Below are positions 17,388 through 26,641 of a stretch of 64,000 nucleotides of DNA, in pieces. The translations under genes were made by a program, and so were the position numbers. The first letter of the stretch is position 1. The number at the start of each line of letters is the position of its first letter. The stretch is from NCBI GenBank assembly GCA_900771425.1, contig CAAGNV010000032.1, positions 1-64,000 on the forward strand, given 5' to 3'. Below the pieces are notes generated by a model that did no database searches, was not told the origin of the DNA, and was given only the letters and a program-made list of their open reading frames with translations. The DNA comes from Bacteroidaceae bacterium (lineage in GTDB: Bacteria; Bacteroidota; Bacteroidia; Bacteroidales; Bacteroidaceae).

Positions 17388-19808
17388 ATGAACATGGACT
17401 ATATCATCGACAGTGATAACCACAAGGCAAAGGTCAAGGCTGCCAACGAGAAAGCAAAGCGTGGCACAGTGACAGCCGCTGTCATCTTTATTTGGGTATG
17501 TGTCATTCTGTTGCTCCTTGCCGGCGCAGCAGGAGTATATGCCATTTCGAAAGGATGGCTCGGCAAAATTCCTGAGATTGAAGAACTGCAAAACCCTATC
17601 AATAAATATGCCTCACGCGTGTATAGCGACGACGGAGTGCAGATAGGTACATGGAGTTACGCTACGCAGAACCGTCTGATGGTACCTTATGACTCCATAC
17701 CTCAGGATCTCGTGAATGCACTGGTCGCAACTGAAGACGAGCGATTCTTCGAGCATTCGGGCATTGACTTCCAGGCACTCGGACGTGCAATAGTCAAGAC
17801 CGTGTTTATGGGCGACAAATCGGCAGGCGGTGGTTCGACCATCACGCAGCAACTTGCAAAACAACTCTATACTGACGTGGCGAAAGACATGGTAGGACGT
17901 ATGATGCAGAAGCCTATCGAGTGGTATATCGCAGTACAACTCGAGAAGTATTATACAAAGGAGGAAATCATTGCCATGTACCTCAATCAGTTTGACTTCC
18001 TCTACAATGCCGTCGGCATCAAGAATGCAGCATACACATATTTCGGCAAGTCGCAGTACGACCTTACTCTCTCTGAGTGTGCAACGCTCGTAGGTATGTG
18101 TAAAAACCCTTCACTCTTTAACCCAATTCGTAGCAACGAACGTTGCGTAGAGCGCCGAAACGTAGTACTCGAGCAGATGCTCAAGAACGGATACATATCT
18201 AAGGAAACGTGCGAAGCCACTCAACAACAACCGATTGACGTGTCGTTGTTCCGTGTTACGACAACCAATGAAGGTCCTGTACCTTATATGCGCGAGTACC
18301 TCCGCCGCATACTTATGGCTGAAAGACCTGTACGCGAACAATATGCCTCATGGCAGTACCAGCAATTCTATGACGACTCACTCGCCTGGGAACAAGATCC
18401 TCTGTATGGTTGGTGCAACAAGAATCGCAAGAAGAACGGCGAAAACTATAATATCTACACTGACGGTTTGAAGATTTACACCACTATAGATACCCGAATG
18501 CAGAAGTATGCCGAGCAAGCTATGCGCGACCATGTGGCAAGATACCTGCAGCCAAGTTTCGACAGACTCAAAGGACGATATGCCAATTTCCCTTATATTG
18601 GAGTAAGCAAGTCGCGTGCTGAAAACCTCATCCTACGTGCCATGAAACAGAGTGAGCGCTGGCGAGCATTGCAGGATGCAGGTTACAGTGAAGATAAGAT
18701 TGTAGCCTCGTTCAACACGAAGACACACATGACGATACTCAAATACGCAAGCGACGGAACATGTTACGAAGAACAAGTAGAGATGACTCCGCGTGACTCT
18801 ATCCTACATTACAAGAAATTCCTACGTTCTGCAATGATGGCAATGGATCCTCAGACTGGTTATGTCCGTGCTTACGTGGGCGGTCTCGATTTCAAGCACT
18901 TCCAGTATGACAACGTAATGGGAGGCGGTCGTCGTCAGGTAGGTTCTACTATTAAACCATACCTCTATTCATTGGCAATACTCAACGGAGAGAACCCACA
19001 TTCACCTATCAGCACTGCACAGTTCTCAGCAGGAGGCTGGCATCCTAAAGGTGGTGTAGGCGCAGGTCACGACCTTGCCTCTGCACTTGCTGCTTCAAGC
19101 AACCAGGCATCAGCACGACTCATAGACCGTTACGGTCCGAAGAACTTTATCAACCTCTTGCATCAGTATGGCATTCGTACACAAAATATCGATCCGACAC
19201 TCTCGCTCTGTCTTGGTGTCTGCGACATAAGCGTAGGCGAAATGGTCAGCGGATATAGTGCCTTTGCCAATCAGGGACTCCGAACAGAGCCACTTCTCGT
19301 TACCCGTATAGAAGATGCTTCGGGTAACATTGTCGCACAGTTCACTCCACGAACCAATGAGGTACTTTCTAAAGAGAACGCATATCAGATGGTACTCATG
19401 CTCCGAGGCGTAATCGACCACGGTACCGGACGTGCCCTGCGTTCAACAATCCATGCTGATATGGGTGGCAAGACAGGTACAACCAACAGTCACGTCGATG
19501 CATGGTTCATGGGCTTTACACCACACCTCGTAGTTGGATGCTGGGTCGGTGGCGACGAAAACGACATCCACTTTGACTCAATGTCAGTTGGTCAGGGCGC
19601 TAAGGCTGCACTCCCTATCTATCACAAGTTTATGAACAGCGTATATCGTGACGGCCGATTCGGTGTGAGCCAATCTGATAAGTTCGTCGAACCAGAGGAC
19701 TTCGACCCTTACGCCAACGAACTCGACGACCTTCGCAGTTTTGAACACTTAGGCGAACATGATGCTGTCGAAGATGTGTCAGAAGGCATTGACGATGCTT
19801 TCCAATAA
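17388..19808 (+). CDS. mrcA: Class A penicillin-binding protein (PBP1a-type)
   Basis: 806 aa bifunctional peptidoglycan synthase anchored in the inner membrane. The frame is open to 17328, but ATG 17388 (or 17394) follows the promoter. A cytoplasmic N-terminus is followed by one membrane helix (about 28-52), then the GT51 glycosyltransferase domain with EDERFFEHSGIDFQALGRA and GGSTITQQLAKQL, and a transpeptidase domain with SxxK (GSTIKPYLY), SxN (SSNQAS) and KTG (GGKTGTTNSHVDAW). The tail is acidic. It polymerises and cross-links glycan strands. kdsB follows after 109 bases, which contain a weak hairpin near 19808-19835. Confidence 0.94.
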   Translation: MNMDYIIDSDNHKAKVKAANEKAKRGTVTAAVIFIWVCVILLLLAGAAGVYAISKGWLGKIPEIEELQNPINKYASRVYSDDGVQIGTWSYATQNRLMVPYDSIPQDLVNALVATEDERFFEHSGIDFQALGRAIVKTVFMGDKSAGGGSTITQQLAKQLYTDVAKDMVGRMMQKPIEWYIAVQLEKYYTKEEIIAMYLNQFDFLYNAVGIKNAAYTYFGKSQYDLTLSECATLVGMCKNPSLFNPIRSNERCVERRNVVLEQMLKNGYISKETCEATQQQPIDVSLFRVTTTNEGPVPYMREYLRRILMAERPVREQYASWQYQQFYDDSLAWEQDPLYGWCNKNRKKNGENYNIYTDGLKIYTTIDTRMQKYAEQAMRDHVARYLQPSFDRLKGRYANFPYIGVSKSRAENLILRAMKQSERWRALQDAGYSEDKIVASFNTKTHMTILKYASDGTCYEEQVEMTPRDSILHYKKFLRSAMMAMDPQTGYVRAYVGGLDFKHFQYDNVMGGGRRQVGSTIKPYLYSLAILNGENPHSPISTAQFSAGGWHPKGGVGAGHDLASALAASSNQASARLIDRYGPKNFINLLHQYGIRTQNIDPTLSLCLGVCDISVGEMVSGYSAFANQGLRTEPLLVTRIEDASGNIVAQFTPRTNEVLSKENAYQMVLMLRGVIDHGTGRALRSTIHADMGGKTGTTNSHVDAWFMGFTPHLVVGCWVGGDENDIHFDSMSVGQGAKAALPIYHKFMNSVYRDGRFGVSQSDKFVEPEDFDPYANELDDLRSFEHLGEHDAVEDVSEGIDDAFQ

Positions 19809-19917
19809 ATTAATAAGGTAATAGACCTATTAATCTTGTTAGGTTCATCGCGGATCCATAATTCATAGAATACAATCATAGCTAAACAATAATATTAATT
19901 AAAGACTTTATTTACTC

Positions 19918-20676
19918 ATGCGCTTCTTGGCAATAATACCGGCACGCTATGCGTCAACACGCTTCCCGGCAAAGCCCTTGGCAATACTCGGCGGCAAGAC
20001 CGTAATACAGCGTGTTTACGAACAAGTAACGAAAGTTTTTGCTGATGCCGTTGTCGCAACAGACGATCAGCGTATATTCGACTCCGTGCAGGCTTTCGGA
20101 GGCAAGGCCGTGATGACGAGTACAAGCCATCGCAGCGGTACGGACAGATGCTACGAAGCATTGCAGAAAATGGGAGAGGACAAATATGACGTGGTTGTCA
20201 ACGTACAGGGCGACGAACCATTCATTCAACCTTCACAACTCGAAACAATAAGACAATGCTTTGATGATAGCGCAACCGACATTGCCACATTGGTGAAACC
20301 ATTCGCTGACGACGCCACGTTTGAACTGCTTGAGAATCCAAACTCACCTAAGGTAGTGGTCAATTCCCGCATGGAAGCGATGTATTTCAGCCGTTCCGTC
20401 ATTCCATATTTCCGTGGAAAAGACAAGGACGAATGGCTCAAGAATCATAAATATTACAAGCACATAGGGTTGTATGCATACCGTACTACCGTACTGCACG
20501 AGATAACAAGTTTGCCTCAATCGTCGCTTGAATTGGCAGAATCGCTCGAACAACTACGCTGGCTTGAGAATGGTTACCGTATCAAGGTAGGCATCACAAA
20601 TGTGGAAACTATCGGCATCGACACACCCGATGACCTTCGACGTGCGGAAGAATTCCTTGAATCGACTTCATTGTGA
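19918..20676 (+). CDS. kdsB: CMP-KDO synthetase
   Basis: 3-deoxy-manno-octulosonate cytidylyltransferase, 252 aa, which activates KDO with CTP for lipid A core assembly. The N-terminal nucleotide-binding motif IPARYASTRFPAKPLA, the RVYEQ segment, VVNVQGDEPFI (about 92-102) and HIGLYAYR are typical of the family. Its partners kdsA and kdsD lie together some 22 kb away (42.3-44.1 kb) in opposite orientation. It is closed by a strong hairpin at 20716-20754. Confidence 0.95.
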   Translation: MRFLAIIPARYASTRFPAKPLAILGGKTVIQRVYEQVTKVFADAVVATDDQRIFDSVQAFGGKAVMTSTSHRSGTDRCYEALQKMGEDKYDVVVNVQGDEPFIQPSQLETIRQCFDDSATDIATLVKPFADDATFELLENPNSPKVVVNSRMEAMYFSRSVIPYFRGKDKDEWLKNHKYYKHIGLYAYRTTVLHEITSLPQSSLELAESLEQLRWLENGYRIKVGITNVETIGIDTPDDLRRAEEFLESTSL

Positions 20677-20715
20677 ACAATGTATATAGGTAATCCTAGA
20701 ATTCAGCGTTATAAT

Positions 20716-20754
20716 GAAAGCGCCTCTTTTCTTGTGATGAAAGGAGGCGCTTTC
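20716..20754. terminator. Bidirectional terminator between kdsB and the SGNH gene
   Basis: A 16-bp stem with one G-U pair (GAAAGCGCCTC on the left arm, GAGGCGCTTTC on the right) and a 7-base loop, between convergent genes. Confidence 0.8.
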
Positions 20755-20810
20755 GGCATTTTACATGCATGTGTAAGGCAGTACTCACCTTACTGCTGTC
20801 ATTGACTTGC

Positions 20811-21506
20811 TTATTTCTTCTTTTTCTGTTCTTTCTTTACAAATGAGGTAAGTTGTTCTGCAATGGCTTTCATGCCTGCGATGTTAGGATGACCTGCCTG
20901 CTTGCCAATGTCGTGTAGTTTAAGTAAAGGCACATTGTAGTGCTTGCATACGGTTTCAGCCGTTTCGTTGAATGCGGTGTCAAGTTCGCTGTTGAGTATA
21001 AAATAGATTTCGACATTTGGGTAGCGCTTGGTGATGAAGTCAAGCATATATGCCGTTGCAGGCCGTACGTAGTAGAGGTCGGCAGAAGTCCAGTCGCTGT
21101 ACTTGTAGTTTCCTTCTGGTGAATGTGCCCAACTGTCGTTGGTACCGCCGAATATAAGAATGATGTCGGGATTGCCCAGATTATCCATTCTACGTATGAA
21201 CGAGAGGTTGCGAACGTCTTGTTTGTTGTAACCTGTATTGCAGATGGTTGAACCCGAAAGCGAGTTGTTCTTACATAGTTTGTAACCATTGTTGGCAATG
21301 AACTGATGCCACCATGTCTGTGTGACGTCGGTCACGTCTGTCTGGTTGAGGTGTGCTTTGCGGAAATACCAGATGTAGTTCGTGTCTGGTTCCAAGTATC
21401 CTTCGAATGTGGAGTATGAGTCACCTAGGATGGATACGCTCTTGTTTTGAGCAAATGCTGCTGTTGCCAGTGTAATTAAGAGGCAAGAGATGATTAGTTT
21501 TTTCAT
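20811..21506 (-). CDS. Secreted SGNH/GDSL hydrolase
   Basis: 231 aa from ATG 21506. A signal peptide (1-19, ending AFAQ) precedes block I SILGDSYS with catalytic Ser30. Block III GGTNDSW has the oxyanion Asn, and a terminal GHPN segment could supply the His of the triad, though the usual DxxH spacing is loose. The rest is an alpha/beta/alpha fold. Such proteins deacetylate or cleave esters on glycans or lipids. It is the last gene of the probable DUF6057-PD40-lipoprotein-SGNH operon, 56 bases after the lipoprotein gene. The substrate is unknown. Confidence 0.8.
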   Translation of the reverse strand: MKKLIISCLLITLATAAFAQNKSVSILGDSYSTFEGYLEPDTNYIWYFRKAHLNQTDVTDVTQTWWHQFIANNGYKLCKNNSLSGSTICNTGYNKQDVRNLSFIRRMDNLGNPDIILIFGGTNDSWAHSPEGNYKYSDWTSADLYYVRPATAYMLDFITKRYPNVEIYFILNSELDTAFNETAETVCKHYNVPLLKLHDIGKQAGHPNIAGMKAIAEQLTSFVKKEQKKKK

Positions 21507-21562
21507 TAGTTGTGAGTTTGCGCAAATTGTGAATTGATGAATGAAGAGCAATGTGGTGGAAC

Positions 21563-22162
21563 TTAAGCATCATCTTCGTCTGGGTCGATGTTGAGTCCTT
21601 CGCTGATTGGTGCTGTGTCGATGTCCGAAACTTTACGAAGTGACATTTCTCCGGACTTGCTGATGTCGATAGCGACAGAGTATGCTGTATCGGCAGTCTC
21701 GTCAGGGTCGCCTACTACTGCAATAAAGTGAAAACAATCGTGTTTGCCAAGTTCCATGTAGTTGAAGTTCATGCCGACGAGTGTGTTGTGATCGTAAGTG
21801 TCTTCAGGAACGTATTGACGTAATGTCTCCTTCGTGAAATTGTGTGTATAGAACACGTCGCTGCCTTTACCTTGATAGATGGTGAGAGTTGCTTCGCTTT
21901 CGTAATATTCAATACCTTCGTAGTTGAATATAGTCGGGGCTGACTTGTTTGTATGGAAATTGAGTTCGTATGTGTAAAGAACTCCCTGCACGGTTACAGT
22001 GTCATTCAGTGTGTATTCGTTTATCGCATGCACTTTCTGCTTGTTGCTGTCGTTGGCAATGGTGTCGGTATCTGTGCTACCTGTCGTACTTCCTGCGCAC
22101 GACATCATGGCTACCGTTGTGGCTGCGACTATTATATATATGAAATGTCTTGTCTTTCTCAT
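21563..22162 (-). CDS. Small lipoprotein, DUF4738-like
   Basis: 199 aa with a lipoprotein signal peptide (lipobox MSCAG, Cys about 22), a Ser/Thr/Asp linker, then a mostly beta domain (about 55-180: VLYTYELNFHTNK, ATLTIYQGKGSDVFYTHNFTKE, DCFHFIAVVGDPDETAD) and an acidic end. I associate the pattern with DUF4738, at low certainty. Its start codon shares one base with the stop of the upstream PD40 gene (TAATG), indicating translational coupling. Probably outer-membrane anchored. Confidence 0.65.
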   Translation of the reverse strand: MRKTRHFIYIIVAATTVAMMSCAGSTTGSTDTDTIANDSNKQKVHAINEYTLNDTVTVQGVLYTYELNFHTNKSAPTIFNYEGIEYYESEATLTIYQGKGSDVFYTHNFTKETLRQYVPEDTYDHNTLVGMNFNYMELGKHDCFHFIAVVGDPDETADTAYSVAIDISKSGEMSLRKVSDIDTAPISEGLNIDPDEDDA

Positions 22163-23808
22163 TAGTTGACTGAATGATTTTGTACTGGTTGTGTTGGTGT
22201 ACTGCTGGTAACTATGCCTGGTTGTGCAAATGCTTCATCGTTATTTTGTGCGGTTGAGTCTCCTTCCCTGAATATTGGTTCTGTGAGCCTTGGCTGTGAA
22301 CCCATGCCGTGACCGGTAGGCTTGAATGTGGTATTGACTGCTTCGCCTTTGGCTACTGCTGCAAAGTCTTGTGGTGAGAGGTTCACTGGTTCGGTCATAA
22401 ACTCAGGCACGTTGTAGCTGCGCATGAAGTATGTGTAGAAGTTAGGGTCGCGCTGTGGCAATTCGAATGCCTTGTGTGCCTTGCCGTTCTTATCAATGTA
22501 TGCGAAGAATAGGCGTGAATAGTTATTGTCGTCGCGGCGGCTGATAAACATAATCCAACGGCTGTTGCTTGACCATGAGTGATAACTCTCGGCTCGGTCA
22601 CTGTTTACGTTCTCGAGTTTACGCATTTGCTTTGTCTTCAGATCCATCATATATAGGTCTGCATCTGGGTGCCAGACATGGAAACATCCGAACTCACCCA
22701 TGCCGACCAGAAGGTATTTGCCGTCAGGGCTGATGCGTGGGAATGTAGCGCTGAGCCCGTCTGCAGCGGCATCGTACACGAGTTCTGTCTTGCCGAATGT
22801 ATGGGTGTTCTTGTCGAATGTCTTGCGGTAGATGTTGTATTTTACTTCTTTGAAACGATGTATCATCTCCGTCTCGTGTGCTGTAGTGTCCTTATATACG
22901 AAGTGTGCTGAGCCGAAATACAGCATATCGCCTGTTGGTGCCCATGTAGGGAAGCTTTCCATTTCGTCGGCAAGGCCACTGATAGATGTGATTTCGTGCT
23001 TGTCTGTATCGTAGAGGATGATGTCGCTCTCGGTGTCCTGAACTTCAATCTTTGCCTTGTCGCGTGTGTGGAACGACTGACCTGTATGGTTTGTTGAGTA
23101 TGCGATGAGTGGCAGGGTAGGGTGCCATGCAGGATAGACTCCGGCACTGAGAGTGGAGTCGTTCTTCATGTTTATCTTTTCGGCCTTGCTGTCACGAACG
23201 ATCATGGTACCGCCATTGCCTTGGCGCATGTGGAACTGCATGTTGCTGGTCGAGTAGTTCTGATATGAGTGACAGTTGATGCACTGGCCGTTGTCTTCGG
23301 TCGAAACGAGCATGTTGTTGTAGATGTCTGTTTCATCGAAGTTGGTAAGGTCGCGCTGGTTGATGCTGAGTACTTCGTATGCTACGTACGAAGGGAATAT
23401 GAGTCGGTACGAGATATAGCGGTCAATTTCTTCTTCGGCAACGGTGATGTTGAATGGTTGGAATGCAGTCCATTTGCCGTCTTTCTGTGCGAATACTTCG
23501 ACCTTGATGTCTTTGCCTTTGGCTTCTGACAGTAGTTCGTGCCATTCGTCTTCGTCAATGAGGATGTTTGCCTTCTTGCCGTATGTGATAGATGTGCTTC
23601 CGTAAGTGAAGCGTGCTACGGCTTCGTCGGCATCCTTTACGGCAAAGTTCAGTGGTGCGATGTTGGGTGGAACTACTACGTCGGTATAGTCGGGATAGAT
23701 TGTTGGCTTTTGGTTTGACTTTGTGTAGTCGGTAGGAACTGATGGATGTGAGGTGCAACTGGCGAGCATGAGTATGCAGAGCAGTGCTATTGTAGTTATC
23801 TGTTTCAT
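22162..23808 (-). CDS. PD40/TolB-like beta-propeller lipoprotein with a CxxCH motif
   Basis: 548 aa. The lipobox LASCTS (Cys about 18) suggests a membrane-anchored lipoprotein. After an Ig-like region (about 40-150) comes a single CINCH motif (about 189-193) in NGQCINCHSYQNYS, followed by a six-bladed TolB/PD40-type propeller with repeated YPAWHPTLPLIAYST, FPTWAPTGDMLYFGS, FPRISPDGKYLLVGMG and YHSWSSNSRWIMFISRR blades. CxxCH is the classic covalent haem-binding site, but one copy in a propeller protein could also be structural. The C-terminus is low complexity. It is coupled to the downstream lipoprotein gene and starts 34 bases after the DUF6057-like gene. Confidence 0.75.
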   Translation of the reverse strand: MKQITTIALLCILMLASCTSHPSVPTDYTKSNQKPTIYPDYTDVVVPPNIAPLNFAVKDADEAVARFTYGSTSITYGKKANILIDEDEWHELLSEAKGKDIKVEVFAQKDGKWTAFQPFNITVAEEEIDRYISYRLIFPSYVAYEVLSINQRDLTNFDETDIYNNMLVSTEDNGQCINCHSYQNYSTSNMQFHMRQGNGGTMIVRDSKAEKINMKNDSTLSAGVYPAWHPTLPLIAYSTNHTGQSFHTRDKAKIEVQDTESDIILYDTDKHEITSISGLADEMESFPTWAPTGDMLYFGSAHFVYKDTTAHETEMIHRFKEVKYNIYRKTFDKNTHTFGKTELVYDAAADGLSATFPRISPDGKYLLVGMGEFGCFHVWHPDADLYMMDLKTKQMRKLENVNSDRAESYHSWSSNSRWIMFISRRDDNNYSRLFFAYIDKNGKAHKAFELPQRDPNFYTYFMRSYNVPEFMTEPVNLSPQDFAAVAKGEAVNTTFKPTGHGMGSQPRLTEPIFREGDSTAQNNDEAFAQPGIVTSSTPTQPVQNHSVN

Positions 23809-23842
23809 TTTTATTATGCTGAATGACTATGTTTCATTGGAA

Positions 23843-25786
23843 TTAGTATGACTGGATGTTTCTGCAGAAGAAGTAGAACCACCAGAATGTGTCGCCGTAT
23901 GCTGGTCTCATTGCTTCTCCGACCTGTTCTGTGTCCATGCCTTGGCGCAGTAATGCCTGTGACATTTGTTGGAAGTTGTTGTATCGGTTGACAATCAGTT
24001 CTTGGTTGAACGGCATGGTACTGATGTCGACTTGATGTTCGAGGTTGCCGTAGAGGAATGCTGCTTCCTGGTAGTGGATTGGCATCTCTTCTTGCTCGTG
24101 TAGGGTTGCGTAGAGGAAGAACTTTGGCCAGAACTGCTCGATGTCTTTGCTTATGAGTGCGAATGCAAGAGTCAGTTCCTGAAGGAATTTGCTGTCTTTA
24201 TTCTGAGTGTGTGAGAAGTAATTTAACAGGTACATCTCTATCAAACCTTCGTCGCCGTCGAGGACACTGCGGAAGTGATTGTGGAGCTCGCAGATGTTGG
24301 TCAGTTCCGGCAGTGCTGCTATCTTTGTGCTGTCGCCGTTGACTGCTTCGTATCGTTCTGCCCACTTCTTGTAATTCATGGTTTTCTTTAGGATGTTGAT
24401 GTATTTCTGTGCAACATCGTATTCTCCGTTAACCAGTGATGAGCGAACGAGTATCTTGTAGCGGTCGATTGTGAAACCGTACTCTACGCCGTTTTCTATA
24501 CACCAACGGGTAGCAAAATTGGTTCGTGCATAGTTCATATATGTGATAGGACCATTGGTCTGTACCATGTGCACGCCGAGCGAGTCGAATGTTGCAGGCG
24601 GAATGGTCTTGTTGTCGTAACGGAACATTGATGTGCCCAACTTGCCTGTGTTCATAAGTGCTATGTTGCGGAACAATACTTGTTCGCGTGTTGGATGTAT
24701 CTCGACGTCGGCAGATTCGCTCAGTACGTCGTTCCATCGTGCTTCGTCGATTGCACGGTACATGCGCATTTCTGAATGATAGTTGAAGTCGCTGATGTGG
24801 CTGTTCCATACGCACACGCCGATTCCGAAAATTGTAGCATACAATGCAATCTGTGTGAGGTATGAGCGCTGTGACTTGGTTCTGATATCTTCCCACTTCG
24901 TGTCAAGACGGAAATACGCGAACAGTATGAATGCCAGCGCAATGACTATGAACGGAATAATGAGCACTGTCGAAGTGTAAATATCGACTTGGAACAGAGG
25001 AAAGGCTGCTATCCATGCCCTGCTGAGGATTGTCTGCGTGTAGAATTGGTAGCAGATGATAGGTACGGCGATGATGCTCAACGCTGCTGCTCCGCAGTGG
25101 TAAACTGAACGGTAGTTCCTGATGCCCATGCAGAGGGTGCCGAGCAAGGCGTACCATCCGAAGGCGATGTAGCCGATGAATGTCCATACGACCATCCATG
25201 CTATATTGGCCCAGCGGTTCTTGATGAGCGTACTTATGTACAATGCCAATACCATCATCAGTACTCCAACTGTTTCGGTGAACCAGTAGCCTTGTATCTT
25301 AATGTAATAGAACCAATAGCCGATGCCGATAACCGAGCAGAGCAATGCTGCCGGAATGATGAGGGCAAGTGGCTGGTATGGACTGCTGATGCGGAATGCC
25401 TTGATTGTGAGGAAATAGATGGCTGCCCACAGCAAGATGAGTACGACTGCGCCTACCCATGGCGTGTAGAACAACTGTGTAAGGAAACATCCTATCCACG
25501 CCATGAACCCTCCGGGCACGCGTGTCTGCATGTCGAAGAAGGAACTGTCGGCTACGAAGAGTGAGTTCTCCTGACACATATATAGATAATCGGAGTTCTT
25601 TGCAATGAGCATGTATGCTGCGAAAATGGCAAAGAGTGCCGGAATGACTGCTGATGTGTACCACTTCTGGTTAGCGGTATAGGTCTTGCCTTTTGCTTTC
25701 TTGTTATCTACGTAAGGCATTTTGTTCCCTTTTGCCAATTGGTCCTGGCTTGGGGATTTGCTTTTAGGGGTGTTGTTTTTATTCAT
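23843..25786 (-). CDS. Large membrane protein, DUF6057-like
   Basis: 647 aa. A basic Lys/Asn-rich cytoplasmic start (1-40) leads into about nine to ten membrane helices (about 45-350), then a soluble helical C-terminal half (about 360-647) that looks TPR-like, with alternating aromatic/Ala helices and repeated LxxxxYxxA patterns. The layout fits the Bacteroidota family I know as DUF6057, whose function is not established. It is first in a four-gene operon with a strong promoter and precedes a CxxCH propeller lipoprotein, so a joint envelope role is inferred. Confidence 0.7.
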   Translation of the reverse strand: MNKNNTPKSKSPSQDQLAKGNKMPYVDNKKAKGKTYTANQKWYTSAVIPALFAIFAAYMLIAKNSDYLYMCQENSLFVADSSFFDMQTRVPGGFMAWIGCFLTQLFYTPWVGAVVLILLWAAIYFLTIKAFRISSPYQPLALIIPAALLCSVIGIGYWFYYIKIQGYWFTETVGVLMMVLALYISTLIKNRWANIAWMVVWTFIGYIAFGWYALLGTLCMGIRNYRSVYHCGAAALSIIAVPIICYQFYTQTILSRAWIAAFPLFQVDIYTSTVLIIPFIVIALAFILFAYFRLDTKWEDIRTKSQRSYLTQIALYATIFGIGVCVWNSHISDFNYHSEMRMYRAIDEARWNDVLSESADVEIHPTREQVLFRNIALMNTGKLGTSMFRYDNKTIPPATFDSLGVHMVQTNGPITYMNYARTNFATRWCIENGVEYGFTIDRYKILVRSSLVNGEYDVAQKYINILKKTMNYKKWAERYEAVNGDSTKIAALPELTNICELHNHFRSVLDGDEGLIEMYLLNYFSHTQNKDSKFLQELTLAFALISKDIEQFWPKFFLYATLHEQEEMPIHYQEAAFLYGNLEHQVDISTMPFNQELIVNRYNNFQQMSQALLRQGMDTEQVGEAMRPAYGDTFWWFYFFCRNIQSY

Positions 25787-25808
25787 TTTGTTTGATTGAT
25801 TATGGGCG

Positions 25809-25839
25809 CAAAATTACGAATTATTCTTGTAATGACAAA
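25809..25839 (-). promoter_or_regulatory. Promoter of the DUF6057-PD40 operon
   Basis: On the minus strand TTTG (25836-25839) and TAATTTTG (25809-25816) are exactly 19 bp apart, a very good consensus match. Confidence 0.8.
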
Positions 25840-26037
25840 AGAACTTTTGGAAAAATATATAAAAGGAGTGTTGCTTTGTCAGGTAACATCAAGATAAGGA
25901 CCGATGAGACAATGTGCATGATGCCTTTTGAGTACGTATGTGTTTGCCTTCGAGTCCATATGTTTTGCCTATTGCGACCATATGCTCTTTGTGGTAGAAG
26001 CGTACATGTAATCACAAGGTATTGGTCTTCCTGTTTA

Positions 26038-26103
26038 GAACGTACGCTGCTTTGCTGTCGAACATACACTGCTTCGGAGTCGAAGATGTGGTGCTTCTGT
26101 CAG
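26038..26103 (+). repeat. Intergenic 22-bp-period array (CTTCG type), copy E
   Basis: Three adjoining 22-base units at 26038, 26060 and 26082. The central one begins GAACATACACTGCTTCG, nearly the unit seen at 36273-36316. Further degenerate material (CCTTCGAGTCCATATG and similar) extends left to about 25948. It lies 3' of the DMP19-like gene. The rest of 25840-26185 contains no gene I can support. Confidence 0.6.
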
Positions 26104-26185
26104 TAATGTGTGGGTGTTTCGGTTAATGTCTATTTATACAATCTCTGCTTCAAGTTATCGATGCCTTGTTTCTGACCATTGGCCT

Positions 26186-26638
26186 TCAATCTGAAAGGGA
26201 CGCAAACCATTCGGCAACGGCGGGTGTTACCTCTTCTTCATAGTCTTCGAGATAGTCGTCGCCATAGTCGTTGAGGGTTTCAAACTGCTCGTACTGTGCC
26301 ATGAACTCGTCTTCGGTCTTGTCGGCTTCGAGTGCCTCGCGGTTAGTCTTGTACTCGTGCTGGACGTCGTAGAGGAACTGTCCGAACCTCTTGAGTCCTA
26401 ATTCCTTCTTCAACAGCATTGGCAAGGGTCCGAGCAGCACGTATGGGCCATAGCCGTTTTGTATCAGCTGGATGAAGCCTCCGTCCATGACTTCGTCGCG
26501 CAGGTAACGGTAGGAGAGTAGGATATGCTCGTTGAGTGTGAGCATATCCATGTTCCCTTCTGTGAGCTGTCCGCCTATACGACTGATGAGTCGGTCGGTG
26601 GTTGTGTTGAGAAAGTCAACTGACTGTTGGTAGTCCAT
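26186..26638 (-). CDS. DMP19/DUF4375-like protein
   Basis: 150 aa cytoplasmic protein without signal or membrane segment. The central stretch YRYLRDEVMDGGFIQLIQNG resembles the DUF4375 (DMP19) core, in which a VxNGGFxQ motif is common. The C-terminus is very acidic (DDYLEDYEEE). Its start is only 3 bases from the stop of the DUF3078-like gene, so it is the last member of the BASS-DUF3078-DMP19 unit. Molecular role unknown. DMP19 proteins have been described as DNA mimics, but no such activity can be read here. Confidence 0.7.
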   Translation of the reverse strand: MDYQQSVDFLNTTTDRLISRIGGQLTEGNMDMLTLNEHILLSYRYLRDEVMDGGFIQLIQNGYGPYVLLGPLPMLLKKELGLKRFGQFLYDVQHEYKTNREALEADKTEDEFMAQYEQFETLNDYGDDYLEDYEEEVTPAVAEWFASLSD

Positions 26639-26641
26639 AAG

